Part shown: one piece after another, positions 44,544 to 56,671 of the stretch
Layout: the number at the start of each line of letters is the position of its first letter
How positions within the stretch are numbered: position 1 is the stretch's first letter
Assembly: GCF_030209445.1 (NCBI RefSeq)
Contig: NZ_JARVSD010000003.1
Coordinates: 248,001-312,000, forward strand
DNA length: 64,000 nt
Reading direction: 5' to 3'
DNA from: Promicromonospora sp. MEB111
GTDB lineage: Bacteria; Actinomycetota; Actinomycetes; Actinomycetales; Cellulomonadaceae
Program-made: the position numbers and the translations under genes
The notes under the pieces: generated by a model
Told to the model about the DNA's origin: nothing
Databases searched by the model: none
The model's input: the letters and a program-made list of their open reading frames with translations, nothing else

Positions 44544-45800
44544 ATGACTTCTTCGCGACCCGCCCAGAACTCGGGCGGGTCACGTGCATCCAGCCCCGGA
44601 CTGGCTGTCGCTGCCGTTGCCCGCCGCCTCGGGGTCGCTCCCGCGACCCTGCGCACGTGGGACCGCCGATACGGCCTCGGTCCCTCGGGTCGCACCGCAG
44701 GATCGCACCGCCGCTACACGCCGGACGACGTCGCCCGGCTCCTGGTGATGCGCCGCCTGACCCTCGAGGGCGTGGCGCCGGTGGACGCCGCTCGCGCCGC
44801 CGTCGAGGCAGGGGACGCGGAGCTCGAGGTCGCCACGCGCACCGCCCCGGCGCTGCCCGCGGTCCAGGTCGAGGGCGGGGCGGACGGCGACGAGCAGGAC
44901 TTCTCGGAGCAGTTCGTCGGCACGGTCGAGGCCCCGGCCGACGCCGAGGGAGAGGCCGATCCGGCGGACGCGACGCCGTCCACCTCCGGGGACGAGGCCG
45001 ACGACCCCGCCCCGCCGTCCGGTCGCGAGCGCTCCGAGGAGCCTCGCGGCCGTGCGCGGCTGCGGGCCCTGCCCGGTGGCGCGACGGGCGGTGGCGCCCC
45101 GGCAGCGGCCGGCGGGCCGCGGTCCGCGGCCTCCCCGGCTCCGACGTCGGGCCGGGTGTCCGCCCTGGTCGACGCCGCTCTGGCGTACAGCCGGACCGCC
45201 TGCGACAACCTCCTCGTGCTCGGCCCGGACGGCGACCCGGCCGTCTGGTGGACCGAGCTCGTCGAGCCCGCCTGGCTCCGGCTGTCCGAGCGGACGGTCC
45301 TGGCCGGTCCCGGCGAGATGCCCGAGGTGGTGCTCGCGACGGCTGCGCTGCGCGCGCTGCGCAACTACATCGAGGAGTTCGAGCGGGTCATGGTGGAGGC
45401 GGGCGGCCCGCCGGCCAACCACCCGAGCCGGATGCGCAAGATCGTGCTGGTGTTCGCCGCCCCCGACGAGGTGGTGCCGCTCTCCGCGCACGCGCTCGCC
45501 GCCGCGCTGGCCGCGCAGGGTTCGATGGCGCGCATCGTCACGGGTCCCGCGAGCACCCACCGCTCGGTCGAGCTGGTCACCATGGTCCGCCCGACGGCCG
45601 TCGTGCTGGCGACGACGCAGAACAAGCCCGACCTCGACGTCGTGCACGCGGTGAACGAGAGCTATCCGGAGCTGCCGATCTTCGTGGGACTGCGGGCCGA
45701 CGCCGCGGCGACGGAGCTGCCGTTCGGGCCCACGGTGCAGCGGGTGCGCTCGTTCACGGGGCTGCTGCACGAGGTGCTCGCCGTCATCAAGTCGAGGTGA
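44544..45800 (+). CDS. MerR-family regulator with degenerate cobalamin-binding-like C-terminus
   Basis: The 418-residue protein starts at ATG 44544 (MTSSRPAQNSGGSRASSPGL). Residues 20-75 are a MerR-type winged helix (AVAAVARRLGVAPATLRTWDRRYG, then HRRYTPDDVARLLVMRRL). An acidic Ala/Pro/Glu-rich linker of about 110 residues follows. The C-terminal half (about 215-418) is an alpha-helical plus flavodoxin-like unit resembling the B12-binding module of CarH/LitR regulators, but no DxHxxG cobalamin-ligand motif is present. It may sense another ligand or none. CAGAAT seven bases before the ATG may be its -10 box. Confidence 0.8.
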   Translation: MTSSRPAQNSGGSRASSPGLAVAAVARRLGVAPATLRTWDRRYGLGPSGRTAGSHRRYTPDDVARLLVMRRLTLEGVAPVDAARAAVEAGDAELEVATRTAPALPAVQVEGGADGDEQDFSEQFVGTVEAPADAEGEADPADATPSTSGDEADDPAPPSGRERSEEPRGRARLRALPGGATGGGAPAAAGGPRSAASPAPTSGRVSALVDAALAYSRTACDNLLVLGPDGDPAVWWTELVEPAWLRLSERTVLAGPGEMPEVVLATAALRALRNYIEEFERVMVEAGGPPANHPSRMRKIVLVFAAPDEVVPLSAHALAAALAAQGSMARIVTGPASTHRSVELVTMVRPTAVVLATTQNKPDLDVVHAVNESYPELPIFVGLRADAAATELPFGPTVQRVRSFTGLLHEVLAVIKSR

Positions 45801-45855
45801 CGCACGCCTCGGGCCGGTACCACGGCCCGGCCGAGATCTGCGGCCGCGGCGGCCG

Positions 45856-47382
<1,527 letters not shown>

Positions 47383-47406
47383 CCCGCACCTGGCCGACCC
47401 CGCACG

Positions 47407-47454
47407 ACGTGTCAGACCCACAGGTCACTCGGGTGACCTGTGGGTCTGACACGT
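47407..47454. terminator. 48-bp palindrome, copy 2 of a dispersed element
   Basis: It has the same arms as the element at 15279-15326 with a compensatory T-A to A-T swap at arm position 14 and one T-G wobble near the centre. It lies between convergent guaB and the amine oxidase gene. Confidence 0.85.
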
Positions 47455-47486
47455 CTCTGGCGCTCGGCGTCAGCGGACAGGTCGGG

Positions 47487-49452
<1,966 letters not shown>

Positions 49453-50091
49453 ATGAAGAACCGTGCCGCGCTGATCACCGCCGTCGTCCTCACCGCCGCG
49501 ATCGCGGTCCCCGGGACCGCCTTCGCCGCGGCCCACGCCTTCCGCCCTGATCCCACGCGAGCCCATTCGTTCGTCACCGGGGACACCCCGCTCATCGCCG
49601 ACGGCGTGGCCATCGGCAAGAACGTCTCCTGGTACAAGTCCTCCGGTCTCGGCCCGGCTGCCCGTAACACGACGCCCGGGGTGACTGCCGAGCAGAGGTA
49701 CATCCCCACCGACGTCTTCCCCGGTGGTGAGCTGCCCGCCGGCGTCACGCTCACGGAGGCGCAGGGCATCAACGCCCTGATGCGGATCGGCGAGAACCTG
49801 GAGAAGGCCGGGCTGTCCTACGACGACGTCGTCTCGATGCGCGTGTTCCTGCAGAACCCGGCGGGCGCGGAGAAGATGGACTTCGCCGGGTGGAACCGGG
49901 CCTACCGCCAGTTCTTCGCCAACACGAACCTGGCCACCGGCGAGGTGCTCGACGTGCAGCTCGGGTCGTCGACGACCGAACCGATGGTCGTCAACGAGGC
50001 CCGGCCGTCGCGTTTCGCGCTGGAGGTCGAGAACCTCCCGGTGGACGGCTGGCTCGTCGAGGTCGAGGTCGACGCCGTGTACCCGCGCTGA
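49453..50091 (+). CDS. Exported RidA-family (enamine/imine deaminase) protein
   Basis: The 212-residue protein has a Sec signal peptide (about 1-26: MKNRAALITAVVLTAAIAV, then PGTAFAA). The RidA/YjgF/UK114 fold follows (about 45-210), with TLTEAQGINALMRIGENLEKAGLSYDDVVSMRVFLQN and GWNRAYRQFFANTN. Cytoplasmic RidA hydrolyses reactive 2-aminoacrylate and other imines; exported versions are rarer. The canonical Arg of the RidA subfamily (IR..V) is not clearly placed, so it belongs to a non-archetypal Rid group. It is divergent from the Tat-exported amine oxidase, whose imine product is a natural substrate. Confidence 0.8.
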   Translation: MKNRAALITAVVLTAAIAVPGTAFAAAHAFRPDPTRAHSFVTGDTPLIADGVAIGKNVSWYKSSGLGPAARNTTPGVTAEQRYIPTDVFPGGELPAGVTLTEAQGINALMRIGENLEKAGLSYDDVVSMRVFLQNPAGAEKMDFAGWNRAYRQFFANTNLATGEVLDVQLGSSTTEPMVVNEARPSRFALEVENLPVDGWLVEVEVDAVYPR

Positions 50092-50140
50092 CCGGGGCTG
50101 CGCCCCGGTCCCCCCGGGGCGCGGCTGCCGGTTCTGCCGG

Positions 50141-50863
50141 TCAGTCGATCGTCGAGTGCTGCACCGGCCACGCGCCGGACGCGTCGGGTCCGGTCAGGCC
50201 CTGCTCGCGGCGCCACGCGTTGAAGCTCACCGCCCACTGGCGGTGCGCGCCGATCTGCTGCTGGTGCAGGTCGGCCAGGGGCATGCGGGCGAGCTGCGGG
50301 AACCGGCGGGCCAGCGCCTCCAGCACGTCGAGCGTGGCGAGCACGTCCACCTCGGCGGTGTGCAGGTCGCCGTCGGAGGTGACGCCGTACCACTCCGAGA
50401 GGTCGCCGAGGCGGCGCTTGCCCGCGCGGTACCGGTCCAGCCAGCGGTCGATGACCAGCGGGTCCACGACGGGCTCGACCGGGCGGCCCAGGCGCTGGGG
50501 CAGGGTCTTGAGCCCGTGGCGCTGGAGCTCGGCGTCGAGCAGCGAGAGGTCGAAGGCCGCGTTGTAGGCGACCACGGGGACGCCGTCGGCCAGGTGCCGG
50601 GCGAGCTCGGCGGCGATCTCCTCCAGCGCCTCCAGGGGTGCGACGCCGTGGGCACGCGCGTGCTCGGTGGAGATGCCGTGGATGGCCGCGGCCTCCTCCG
50701 GTATCTCCACGCCCGGGTCCATCAGCCAGGTGCGGACCTCCGTGCCCGCTCCGGGCGTGCGCAGCACGAGGGCTGCCGTGACGATGCGGTCGCCCGTGAC
50801 GTCGACCCCTGTGGTCTCGGTGTCGAAGCCCAGCAGCGGCCTGTGGATCCAGGTCTCGTTCAT
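50141..50863 (-). CDS. DEDDh-type 3'-5' exonuclease (DnaQ-like)
   Basis: The 240-residue protein has the DEDDh motifs in order: LLGFDTETTGVD (ExoI, Asp/Glu), AAIHGISTEHA, VVAYNAAFDLSLLDAEL (ExoII, Asp) and LHTAEVDVLATLDVLEA (ExoIII, His...Asp). It probably trims DNA or RNA 3' ends in repair or turnover. ATG 50863 follows GGAGGACACC; the longer frame (to 51034) overlaps guaB3's start. It is divergent from guaB3. The C-terminal 40 residues (FNAWRREQGLTGPD) match the epsilon-like actinobacterial homologues. Confidence 0.9.
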   Translation of the reverse strand: MNETWIHRPLLGFDTETTGVDVTGDRIVTAALVLRTPGAGTEVRTWLMDPGVEIPEEAAAIHGISTEHARAHGVAPLEALEEIAAELARHLADGVPVVAYNAAFDLSLLDAELQRHGLKTLPQRLGRPVEPVVDPLVIDRWLDRYRAGKRRLGDLSEWYGVTSDGDLHTAEVDVLATLDVLEALARRFPQLARMPLADLHQQQIGAHRQWAVSFNAWRREQGLTGPDASGAWPVQHSTID

Positions 50864-50990
50864 GGTGTCCTCCCTGCTCGTCCGGGTTCCCCGGTGCGTC
50901 CAGGGAGAACCCTGCCACCGGTCACTGACACTGTGGTTCGTGCCACCCCGCACATCACGAGACACTGCGCGCCGGGTCAGCAGCGATGGG

Positions 50991-50996
50991 TAGGCT
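50991..50996 (+). promoter_or_regulatory. -10 box of guaB3 (leaderless)
   Basis: TAGGCT, six bases, then GTG at 51003. Confidence 0.55.
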
Positions 50997-51002
50997 TGGC
51001 GG

Positions 51003-52127
51003 GTGAGCAACGAGATCGAGATCGGACGCGGCAAGCGTGGGCGGCGCGCCTATTCCTTCGACGACATCGCGGTGGTGCCGTCCCGGCGCACACGCGACCC
51101 GAAGGACGTCTCGGTCGGCTGGCAGATCGACGCGTACCACTTCGACCTGCCGATCGTCGCGGCCCCGATGGACTCGGTGATGACGCCGGACAGCGCGGTC
51201 GCGCTGGGCCGGTTCGGCGGTCTGGGCGTGCTCGACCTCGAGGGCCTGTGGACCCGGTACGAGTCGCCCGAGCCGCTGCTGGCCGAGATCGCCGAGCTGC
51301 CGGCCGACGAGGCGACGCACCGAATGCAGGCGATCTACTCGGAGCCGATCAAGCCGGAGCTGATCACCCAGCGCCTCAAGGAGATCCGGTCCGCGGGCGT
51401 CACGGTGGCCGGCGCGCTCACCCCGCAGCGCACGCAGGAGTTCTACAAGACGGTGGTCGACGCCGGTGTCGACCTGTTCGTCATCCGCGGCACCACGGTC
51501 TCGGCCGAGCACGTGTCGGGCAACGCCGAGCCGCTCAACCTCAAGCGGTTCATCTACGAGCTGGACGTGCCCGTCGTCGTCGGCGGGGCCTCGACGTACA
51601 CCGCGGCGCTCCACCTCATGCGCACGGGCGCCGCGGGCGTGCTCGTCGGCTTCGGCGGCGGCGCCGCCCACACCACTCGCGTGAGCCTCGGCATCCACGC
51701 GCCCATGGCCACCTCGGTGGCCGACGTCGCCGCGGCCCGCCGCGACTACCTCGACGAGTCGGGCGGCCGGTACGTGCACGTGATCGCCGACGGCGGCGTG
51801 GGGCACTCCGGCGACATCGTCAAGGCCGTGGCCTGCGGCGCGGACGCCGTCATGCTCGGCGCCGCGCTCGCACGGGCCGCCGAGGCGCCCGGGAAGGGCT
51901 TCCACTGGGGCCCCGAGGCGCACCACCCGCAGCTCCCGCGCGGCGAGCGCGTCGAGGTGGGCACGGTCGGCACGCTGGAGGAGATCCTCTTCGGGCCGGG
52001 CAAGCAGGCCGACGGCACCCTCAACCTCGTGGGTGCCCTGCGCCGGGCCATGGCCACGACCGGCTACTCCGACCTCAAGGAGTTCCAGCGGGTCGAGGTC
52101 GTCGTCTCCCCGTACCAGCCCCGGTGA
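51003..52127 (+). CDS. guaB3: GuaB3-type IMP dehydrogenase family protein
   Basis: The 374-residue IMPDH/GMPR barrel protein lacks CBS domains. It begins SNEIEIGRGKRGRRAYSFDD and follows the IMPDH fold (APMDSVMTPDSAVALGRFGGLG). In place of the catalytic Gly-Ser-Ile-Cys-Thr-Thr-Arg it reads GFGGGAAHTTR, with His223 where guaB has its nucleophilic Cys. The enzymatic role of GuaB3 is not established; dehydrogenase chemistry through this Cys is excluded by the sequence. Start GTG 51003 is leaderless. Its stop overlaps the next gene's GTG (GTGA), so they are co-translated. Confidence 0.92.
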   Translation: MSNEIEIGRGKRGRRAYSFDDIAVVPSRRTRDPKDVSVGWQIDAYHFDLPIVAAPMDSVMTPDSAVALGRFGGLGVLDLEGLWTRYESPEPLLAEIAELPADEATHRMQAIYSEPIKPELITQRLKEIRSAGVTVAGALTPQRTQEFYKTVVDAGVDLFVIRGTTVSAEHVSGNAEPLNLKRFIYELDVPVVVGGASTYTAALHLMRTGAAGVLVGFGGGAAHTTRVSLGIHAPMATSVADVAAARRDYLDESGGRYVHVIADGGVGHSGDIVKAVACGADAVMLGAALARAAEAPGKGFHWGPEAHHPQLPRGERVEVGTVGTLEEILFGPGKQADGTLNLVGALRRAMATTGYSDLKEFQRVEVVVSPYQPR

Positions 52128-52603
52128 GCGCCGTGCGGAGCGGCGAGCCGCTCTCCCCGGTCCTCGCCGCGGCGCCCGTGGCGGACGGCGAGTTCGTCGA
52201 GATCACCGACGCCGACGTCGACCAGGTGGTCGAGCTGTGGCGGGAGTGCGGGCTGACCCGGCCCTGGAACGACCCGCACCTGGACATCGCCGACGCCCGC
52301 GCGGGTGACGGTTCGACGGTCCTCGTCGCGCGGGTGGACGGCCGGGTGGCGGCGTCCGCGATGGCCGGGTACGACGGGCACCGCGGCTGGCTCTACTACG
52401 TGGCCGTCGCGCCCGGGCTGCAGGGCAGCGGGCTGGGCCGGGCGGCCGTAGTGGCCGCCGAGGCGTGGCTGGTGGCACGCGGGGCGCGCAAGATCCAGCT
52501 CATGGTGCGGACCACCAACACGGACGTGCTCGGGTTCTACGAGCGGCTCGGTTACGCCGACCAGGAGACCTCCGTGCTGGGCCGCTGGGTCGAGCCCAAC
52601 TAG
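52124..52603 (+). CDS. GNAT acetyltransferase (YpeA-like)
   Basis: The 159-residue protein has acetyl-CoA-binding VAPGLQGSGLGRAAVVAAEAWL and the C-terminal TNTDVLGFYERLGYADQETSVLGRW. The combination WRECGLTRPWNDPHLDI near residue 45 plus LGRW near the end is typical of the YpeA group, whose substrate is unknown. GTG 52124 overlaps guaB3's stop by four bases (GTGA), giving a two-gene operon. Confidence 0.88.
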   Translation: MSAVRSGEPLSPVLAAAPVADGEFVEITDADVDQVVELWRECGLTRPWNDPHLDIADARAGDGSTVLVARVDGRVAASAMAGYDGHRGWLYYVAVAPGLQGSGLGRAAVVAAEAWLVARGARKIQLMVRTTNTDVLGFYERLGYADQETSVLGRWVEPN

Positions 52604-52717
52604 CCGCGACCGCGCGGTACGTGGCGAGATCGCAGCCGCTGCGACGAAACGCTATGAAAGTCAGTTTCACACATCTATCAATACGTGGTGCAGGGTTTTG
52701 CGCGTAGGGTGGCCGCC

Positions 52718-54352
52718 ATGATCGACGACACAGCAGCCGACGCAGCCGCGAGTGGTGCCGTCGGCGGGGTGCTCGACCCTGAGCACCCGCAGGGAACCTT
52801 CGTCCTCGAGCCCGGAGTGATGGCGCCGCTCGTGGCGCGGATCGCGACGTCCGAGGCTTCCGGTACGCACCGCTCGATGTGCCCGTTCACGGGTGCTCCG
52901 CTCGTGACCTTTCCGATCTCCTCCGCCGACGACGTGGCCTCTTCCGTCGTCCGCGCGCGGGTGGCGCAGCGTGGCTGGGCGCGCCTCTCGGTGCGCGACC
53001 GTGCCGGGGTGCTCCTGCGGCTCGGCCGCATCGTCCTGGAGAGACAGTCCGAGGCGCTCGACCTGATCCAGCTCGAGACCGGCAAGTCGCGGCGCGCCGC
53101 CTTCGAGGAGATCGCGGACATCGCGCAGGTCGCCCGGCACTACGCCGTGCGCGGCGAGCGCTACCTCGCGTCCCGTCGGACCGGGGGCATGGTCCCGCTG
53201 CTCACGGGCGTGCAGGTGCACCGCCGGCCGGTCGGCGTCGTCGGCGCCATCGCACCCTGGAACTACCCGCTCGTGCTCGCGCTCTCGGAGGCGCTGCCCG
53301 CGCTCCTGGCCGGCAACGCCGTGGTGCTCAAGCCGGACCCGCAGACCACGCTCACCGCCCTGTGGGCGGCCGAGGCCCTGGACGACGCCGGGCTGCCGGC
53401 GGGCCTGTTCCAGGTGGTCGCCGGCGGCCCCGAGGTGGGCGAGGCGCTGGTCGAGCACGTGGATCACGTCGCGTTCACCGGGTCGACCGCGACGGGCCGC
53501 AAGGTCGCGGCGCGGGCCGGCGAGCGGCTCATCGGGGCCACGCTGGAGCTCGGCGGCAAGAACGCGCTCTACGTGGCGGAGGACGTCGACGTCGACGCGG
53601 TGGTGCCCGGCATCGTTCGGGCCTGCTTCTCGAACGCGGGCCAGCTGTGCGTGTCCGTCGAACGTCTGGTGGTGCACGAGGCGATCGCCGACGAGTTCGT
53701 CGCGAAGTTCGTGCGCGCGGTGCGGAACCTGCGGCTCAGCCCGGCCCTCGACTACTCGGCCGACATCGGCTCGCTGACCTCGGCCGCGCAGCTCGACAAG
53801 GTGACGGCGCACGTGGACGACGCGCTGGCCCGGGGCGCCCGGGTGCTCGCCGGCGGGGTGCACCGCGCCGACGTCGGCCCGTACTTCTACGCGCCGACCG
53901 TGCTCGACGACGTACCGGCGCAGGCCGTGGTGGCGCGCGAGGAGACGTTCGGGCCCGTCGTCACGATCACGCGGGTCGACTGCGACGAGGACGCCGTCAC
54001 CGTCATCAACGACACCGAGTACGGGCTGCACGCCGCCGTCTGGTCCCGGGACGTCGCCCGGGCGCGCCGGGTGGCCGCGCGGATCGAGACCGGCTCGGTC
54101 GCGATCAACGACGGCTACACGATGACCTGGGGCTCGGTCTCCGCGCCGCTCGGCGGCTGGAAGGCCTCCGGGCTCGGCGGGCGGCACGGGGCGGCGTCGA
54201 TCACCGGGCTGACGCGCCAGCAGACCGTGGTGACGTCGCGTGGCGCCCGCATCGGCGCCACGCTCGACAACCTCTACGGCCTGGGCGGGGACACCCCGAG
54301 CCGGGTGCTCACCACGGCGCTGGGGGTCATGCGCAAGTTGCGCATGTCCTGA
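52718..54352 (+). CDS. Aldehyde dehydrogenase (succinate-semialdehyde dehydrogenase-like)
   Basis: The 544-residue NAD(P)-dependent enzyme has IAPWNYPLVLALSEALPALLAGN, the catalytic base Glu277 in LELGGKNALYV and the nucleophile Cys311 in FSNAGQLCVSVER; TFGPVVTITRVD closes the domain. The sequence resembles the GabD2-type succinate-semialdehyde dehydrogenases of actinobacteria. The C-terminal extension (SRGARIGATLDNLYGLGGDTPSRV) is about 40 residues longer than in typical ALDHs. ATG 52718 is used (GTAGGGTGG upstream). It is a stand-alone gene with about 110 bases upstream. Confidence 0.88.
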   Translation: MIDDTAADAAASGAVGGVLDPEHPQGTFVLEPGVMAPLVARIATSEASGTHRSMCPFTGAPLVTFPISSADDVASSVVRARVAQRGWARLSVRDRAGVLLRLGRIVLERQSEALDLIQLETGKSRRAAFEEIADIAQVARHYAVRGERYLASRRTGGMVPLLTGVQVHRRPVGVVGAIAPWNYPLVLALSEALPALLAGNAVVLKPDPQTTLTALWAAEALDDAGLPAGLFQVVAGGPEVGEALVEHVDHVAFTGSTATGRKVAARAGERLIGATLELGGKNALYVAEDVDVDAVVPGIVRACFSNAGQLCVSVERLVVHEAIADEFVAKFVRAVRNLRLSPALDYSADIGSLTSAAQLDKVTAHVDDALARGARVLAGGVHRADVGPYFYAPTVLDDVPAQAVVAREETFGPVVTITRVDCDEDAVTVINDTEYGLHAAVWSRDVARARRVAARIETGSVAINDGYTMTWGSVSAPLGGWKASGLGGRHGAASITGLTRQQTVVTSRGARIGATLDNLYGLGGDTPSRVLTTALGVMRKLRMS

Positions 54353-54427
54353 GGGCTTGGCGTTCCGCACGGCCGGGGCGAAGGCCGTACGGTCGTCGAA
54401 GGAGTGAACGGTCGTCACCGGGGCGAG

Positions 54428-54433
54428 TACGCT
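54428..54433 (+). promoter_or_regulatory. -10 box of the DUF4442 gene (leaderless)
   Basis: TACGCT, seven bases, then ATG at 54441. Confidence 0.5.
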
Positions 54434-54440
54434 CACCCGC

Positions 54441-54923
54441 ATGACGACGCAGCTCCACGCCTTCTGGAAGTCCGCCAACTCGCTGCCGGTGATCGGCGGG
54501 CTGCTCGGGAAGCGGATCTTCAGCGTGGCCTACAGCTTCAGGGCCCCCTACTTCGGGACCATCGCCCCGCGCGTGGTCGACATGCGGCCGAACTACGGCG
54601 AGGTGGTCGTGCCGAACCGGTGGCGCAACCGCAACCACATCGGCACGGTGCACGCGATCGCCGTCTGCAACGGGCTGGAGATGGCCATGGGCTCCCTCGC
54701 GGAGGCCACCGTGCCCGACGACAAGCGGTGGCTGCCCAAGGGCATGGAGGTGTCCTACCTCGCCAAGTCGACCGGCGACGTCACGTGCGTGGCCGAGACC
54801 GACCAGGCGCAGTGGGACGGCGACGACAAGGACCTGCCCGTGCGCGTGCGCGGCGTGCTCGCGGACGGGACCGTGGTGGTCGAGGGCACGATCCACCTGT
54901 GGGTCACCCCGAAGAAGAAGTGA
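54441..54923 (+). CDS. DUF4442 hotdog-fold protein
   Basis: The 160-residue cytoplasmic protein belongs to the hotdog-fold DUF4442 family (MRPNYGEVVVPNRWRNRNHIGTVHAIAVCNG, then MGSLAEATVPDDKRW). Related proteins act on or bind acyl-CoA/acyl-ACP thioesters, but the function of this branch is not known. It is monocistronic, with a leaderless promoter, and convergent with the SanA-like gene 18 bases further. Confidence 0.85.
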   Translation: MTTQLHAFWKSANSLPVIGGLLGKRIFSVAYSFRAPYFGTIAPRVVDMRPNYGEVVVPNRWRNRNHIGTVHAIAVCNGLEMAMGSLAEATVPDDKRWLPKGMEVSYLAKSTGDVTCVAETDQAQWDGDDKDLPVRVRGVLADGTVVVEGTIHLWVTPKKK

Positions 54924-54941
54924 CCCGTTCGCCAGGAACCG

Positions 54942-55565
54942 TCAGCGGAGGCGGCGTCGGCCCAGCGAGCGGACCGCCGCCTTCCAGCTCGCCGGCAGCT
55001 CGCGCACGTGCCACCAGGCCCACTGCACCGGCTGGACGCTCGCGGCGCTGACGCCGACACCCACGGCGTCCAGCCCGGCCTCCACGCAGGAGTAGAGCGT
55101 GCGGCGCAGGTGGTAGTCCTGCGTGACGACGACGGCGGTGCGTACCCCGTACAGGTCGTGCGCCCGGCGGCAGGTGGCCGTGGTGTTGAAGCCCTCGCGG
55201 TCCAGCACGATCGCGTCGTCGGGCACGCCGAGGTCGTTGTCCAGGAGCCAGGCGCGCATCGAGGCGGGCTCGTCGTACCGGGTGCCGTCCGCGTTGTCGT
55301 GGGCGTCGCCGCTCAGGATCACCGTGGGCGCGACGCCCGCGCGGTACAGCTCGGCACCACCCTCGACCCGGCGGCGCAGGTAGGTCGACGGCGTGCCGTC
55401 GCTGCGGAGCCCGGCCCCGAGCACGATGACGGCGTCGGCCTTCTCGATCTCGCTGGCGTCGCTGCGCACGCGGGCGTGTCCGGTGGCCTGAACTGCGACG
55501 ACGGGGACGGTGAAGGCGACGGCGAGCACGCCCGCGACGATCGCGGAGACCTTGAGGGGAGTCAC
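54942..55565 (-). CDS. SanA/YdcF-family (DUF218) protein
   Basis: The 207-residue protein has one N-terminal membrane helix (about 7-27). A DUF218 domain follows: ADAVIVLGAGLRSDGTPST, YRAGVAPTVILSGD, EPASMRAWLLDNDL and VVTQDYHLRRTLYSCVEAGLDA. SanA and YdcF homologues are linked to envelope integrity and high-temperature vancomycin resistance, with an uncertain biochemical role. GTG 55565 follows TAGCGT eight bases upstream. The basic C-terminal end (RSLGRRRLR) is cytoplasmic or envelope-associated. Confidence 0.85.
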   Translation of the reverse strand: MTPLKVSAIVAGVLAVAFTVPVVAVQATGHARVRSDASEIEKADAVIVLGAGLRSDGTPSTYLRRRVEGGAELYRAGVAPTVILSGDAHDNADGTRYDEPASMRAWLLDNDLGVPDDAIVLDREGFNTTATCRRAHDLYGVRTAVVVTQDYHLRRTLYSCVEAGLDAVGVGVSAASVQPVQWAWWHVRELPASWKAAVRSLGRRRLR

Positions 55566-55602
55566 GTCGGGGAACGCTACCGTCTCCGGGCCGGTACCCG
55601 GC

Positions 55603-56514
55603 TCACGCCGCGAGGGTCGCCAGCTCGGCCGTCAGGTTGGAGCGTGCCGCGTCCTGCCAGCGCGTGGTGCCCGGGGCGGTGCGGAAGAGCGGGCCGCCCG
55701 CCAGCAGGGTGCGGAGCACCTCGGACCGGCCGGCGCGGAACAGGGGGTCGGGCACGTCGCAGTACTCGGCGCGGACCTGGTGGGTGTACCGCGTGTAGAC
55801 GGTCGGGCTGCCGCCCAGCACGGCGAGGTCGGCGTCGCTGACCAGGCCGCCGATGACGTCGTCGTCGGCCGGGGCGTGGTCGGCGGTCACCATGACCAGG
55901 CGGGCGGTCTCGTCGATGTCCGCGCTGGTGACGCCGGCGCCGGCGAGCGGGCCGAGCAGCTCGGCGACGAGCTCGGCGGACCGCTCCTCGTCCTGCTGCG
56001 CCACGCCGTCGTGCACGGCATCGTGGAACCAGAGGGCGAGGCGGGCGCGCCAGAGGCTTCGGTCGGCGACGCGGCTCTCGGCCGCGACGACGTCGAGCGC
56101 GTCCAGGGCCGCGGCCAGGTGGAACGTCGTGTGGTAGACCCGGTGCGGCTCGCGCCAGCGGTCGACCAGGTCCGTGCCGGCGTCGCGGGCCAGGCTCGGG
56201 TCGGCCCACAGCCCGTCCCACCGGCTCAGGAGCGCCGCCCGCTTGGAGCGGTTCCGCTCGGCGCCGGAGACGCGCAGGCCAGATTCGGCCAGGCGTCGGG
56301 CCAGCTCCTTGCCCCCGATCGGCACCGCACCCGCAGCGACCAGGTCGTCGTACCGCTCGGCGGGGACGTCGTAGTGGTCGAGGTCGAGCGCGCGGTCGGG
56401 GACGCCGGCCGACCGGGCGAAGAGCCGGAGCTCGTGCAGCGACCCGTCCGAGACCAGGTGGGAGAAGAGTGTCCCGTGCGCGGGCCAGGCCGGCGGGTCG
56501 ATGAAGAGGGTCAC
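55603..56514 (-). CDS. DUF4031-HD fusion protein (predicted metal-dependent phosphohydrolase)
   Basis: The 303-residue protein has an N-terminal DUF4031 module (about 1-90: MTLFIDPPAWPAHGTLFSHLVSDGS, ALDLDHYDVPAERYD). The C-terminal part (about 100-303) is an HD-superfamily phosphohydrolase of the COG4339/YpgQ-like type, with REPHRVYHTTFHLAAAL, WFHDAVHDG and EERSA metal-site motifs. Both halves are commonly adjacent in actinobacteria; the substrate is unknown (nucleotide pyrophosphates for some relatives). GTG 56514 is six bases after TAGCCT. Confidence 0.8.
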   Translation of the reverse strand: MTLFIDPPAWPAHGTLFSHLVSDGSLHELRLFARSAGVPDRALDLDHYDVPAERYDDLVAAGAVPIGGKELARRLAESGLRVSGAERNRSKRAALLSRWDGLWADPSLARDAGTDLVDRWREPHRVYHTTFHLAAALDALDVVAAESRVADRSLWRARLALWFHDAVHDGVAQQDEERSAELVAELLGPLAGAGVTSADIDETARLVMVTADHAPADDDVIGGLVSDADLAVLGGSPTVYTRYTHQVRAEYCDVPDPLFRAGRSEVLRTLLAGGPLFRTAPGTTRWQDAARSNLTAELATLAA

Positions 56515-56520
56515 GGGGTG

Positions 56521-56526
56521 AGGCTA
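56521..56526 (-). promoter_or_regulatory. -10 box of the DUF4031-HD gene (leaderless)
   Basis: TAGCCT on the minus strand, six bases before the GTG at 56514. Confidence 0.5.
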
Positions 56527-56671
56527 GCGCTCCTGGGAGGGCTGGGCGGTCATCGTCATCCCGCAGGCGCGCGAGCACTGGTTCGTCGAGAAGCTGCCGG
56601 TAGGCGGCCTGTCGGTGATGAAGCCGTAGCTCGACGACGCGGTCGACGATGCCGGCGGCGTCCGCCGCGCC

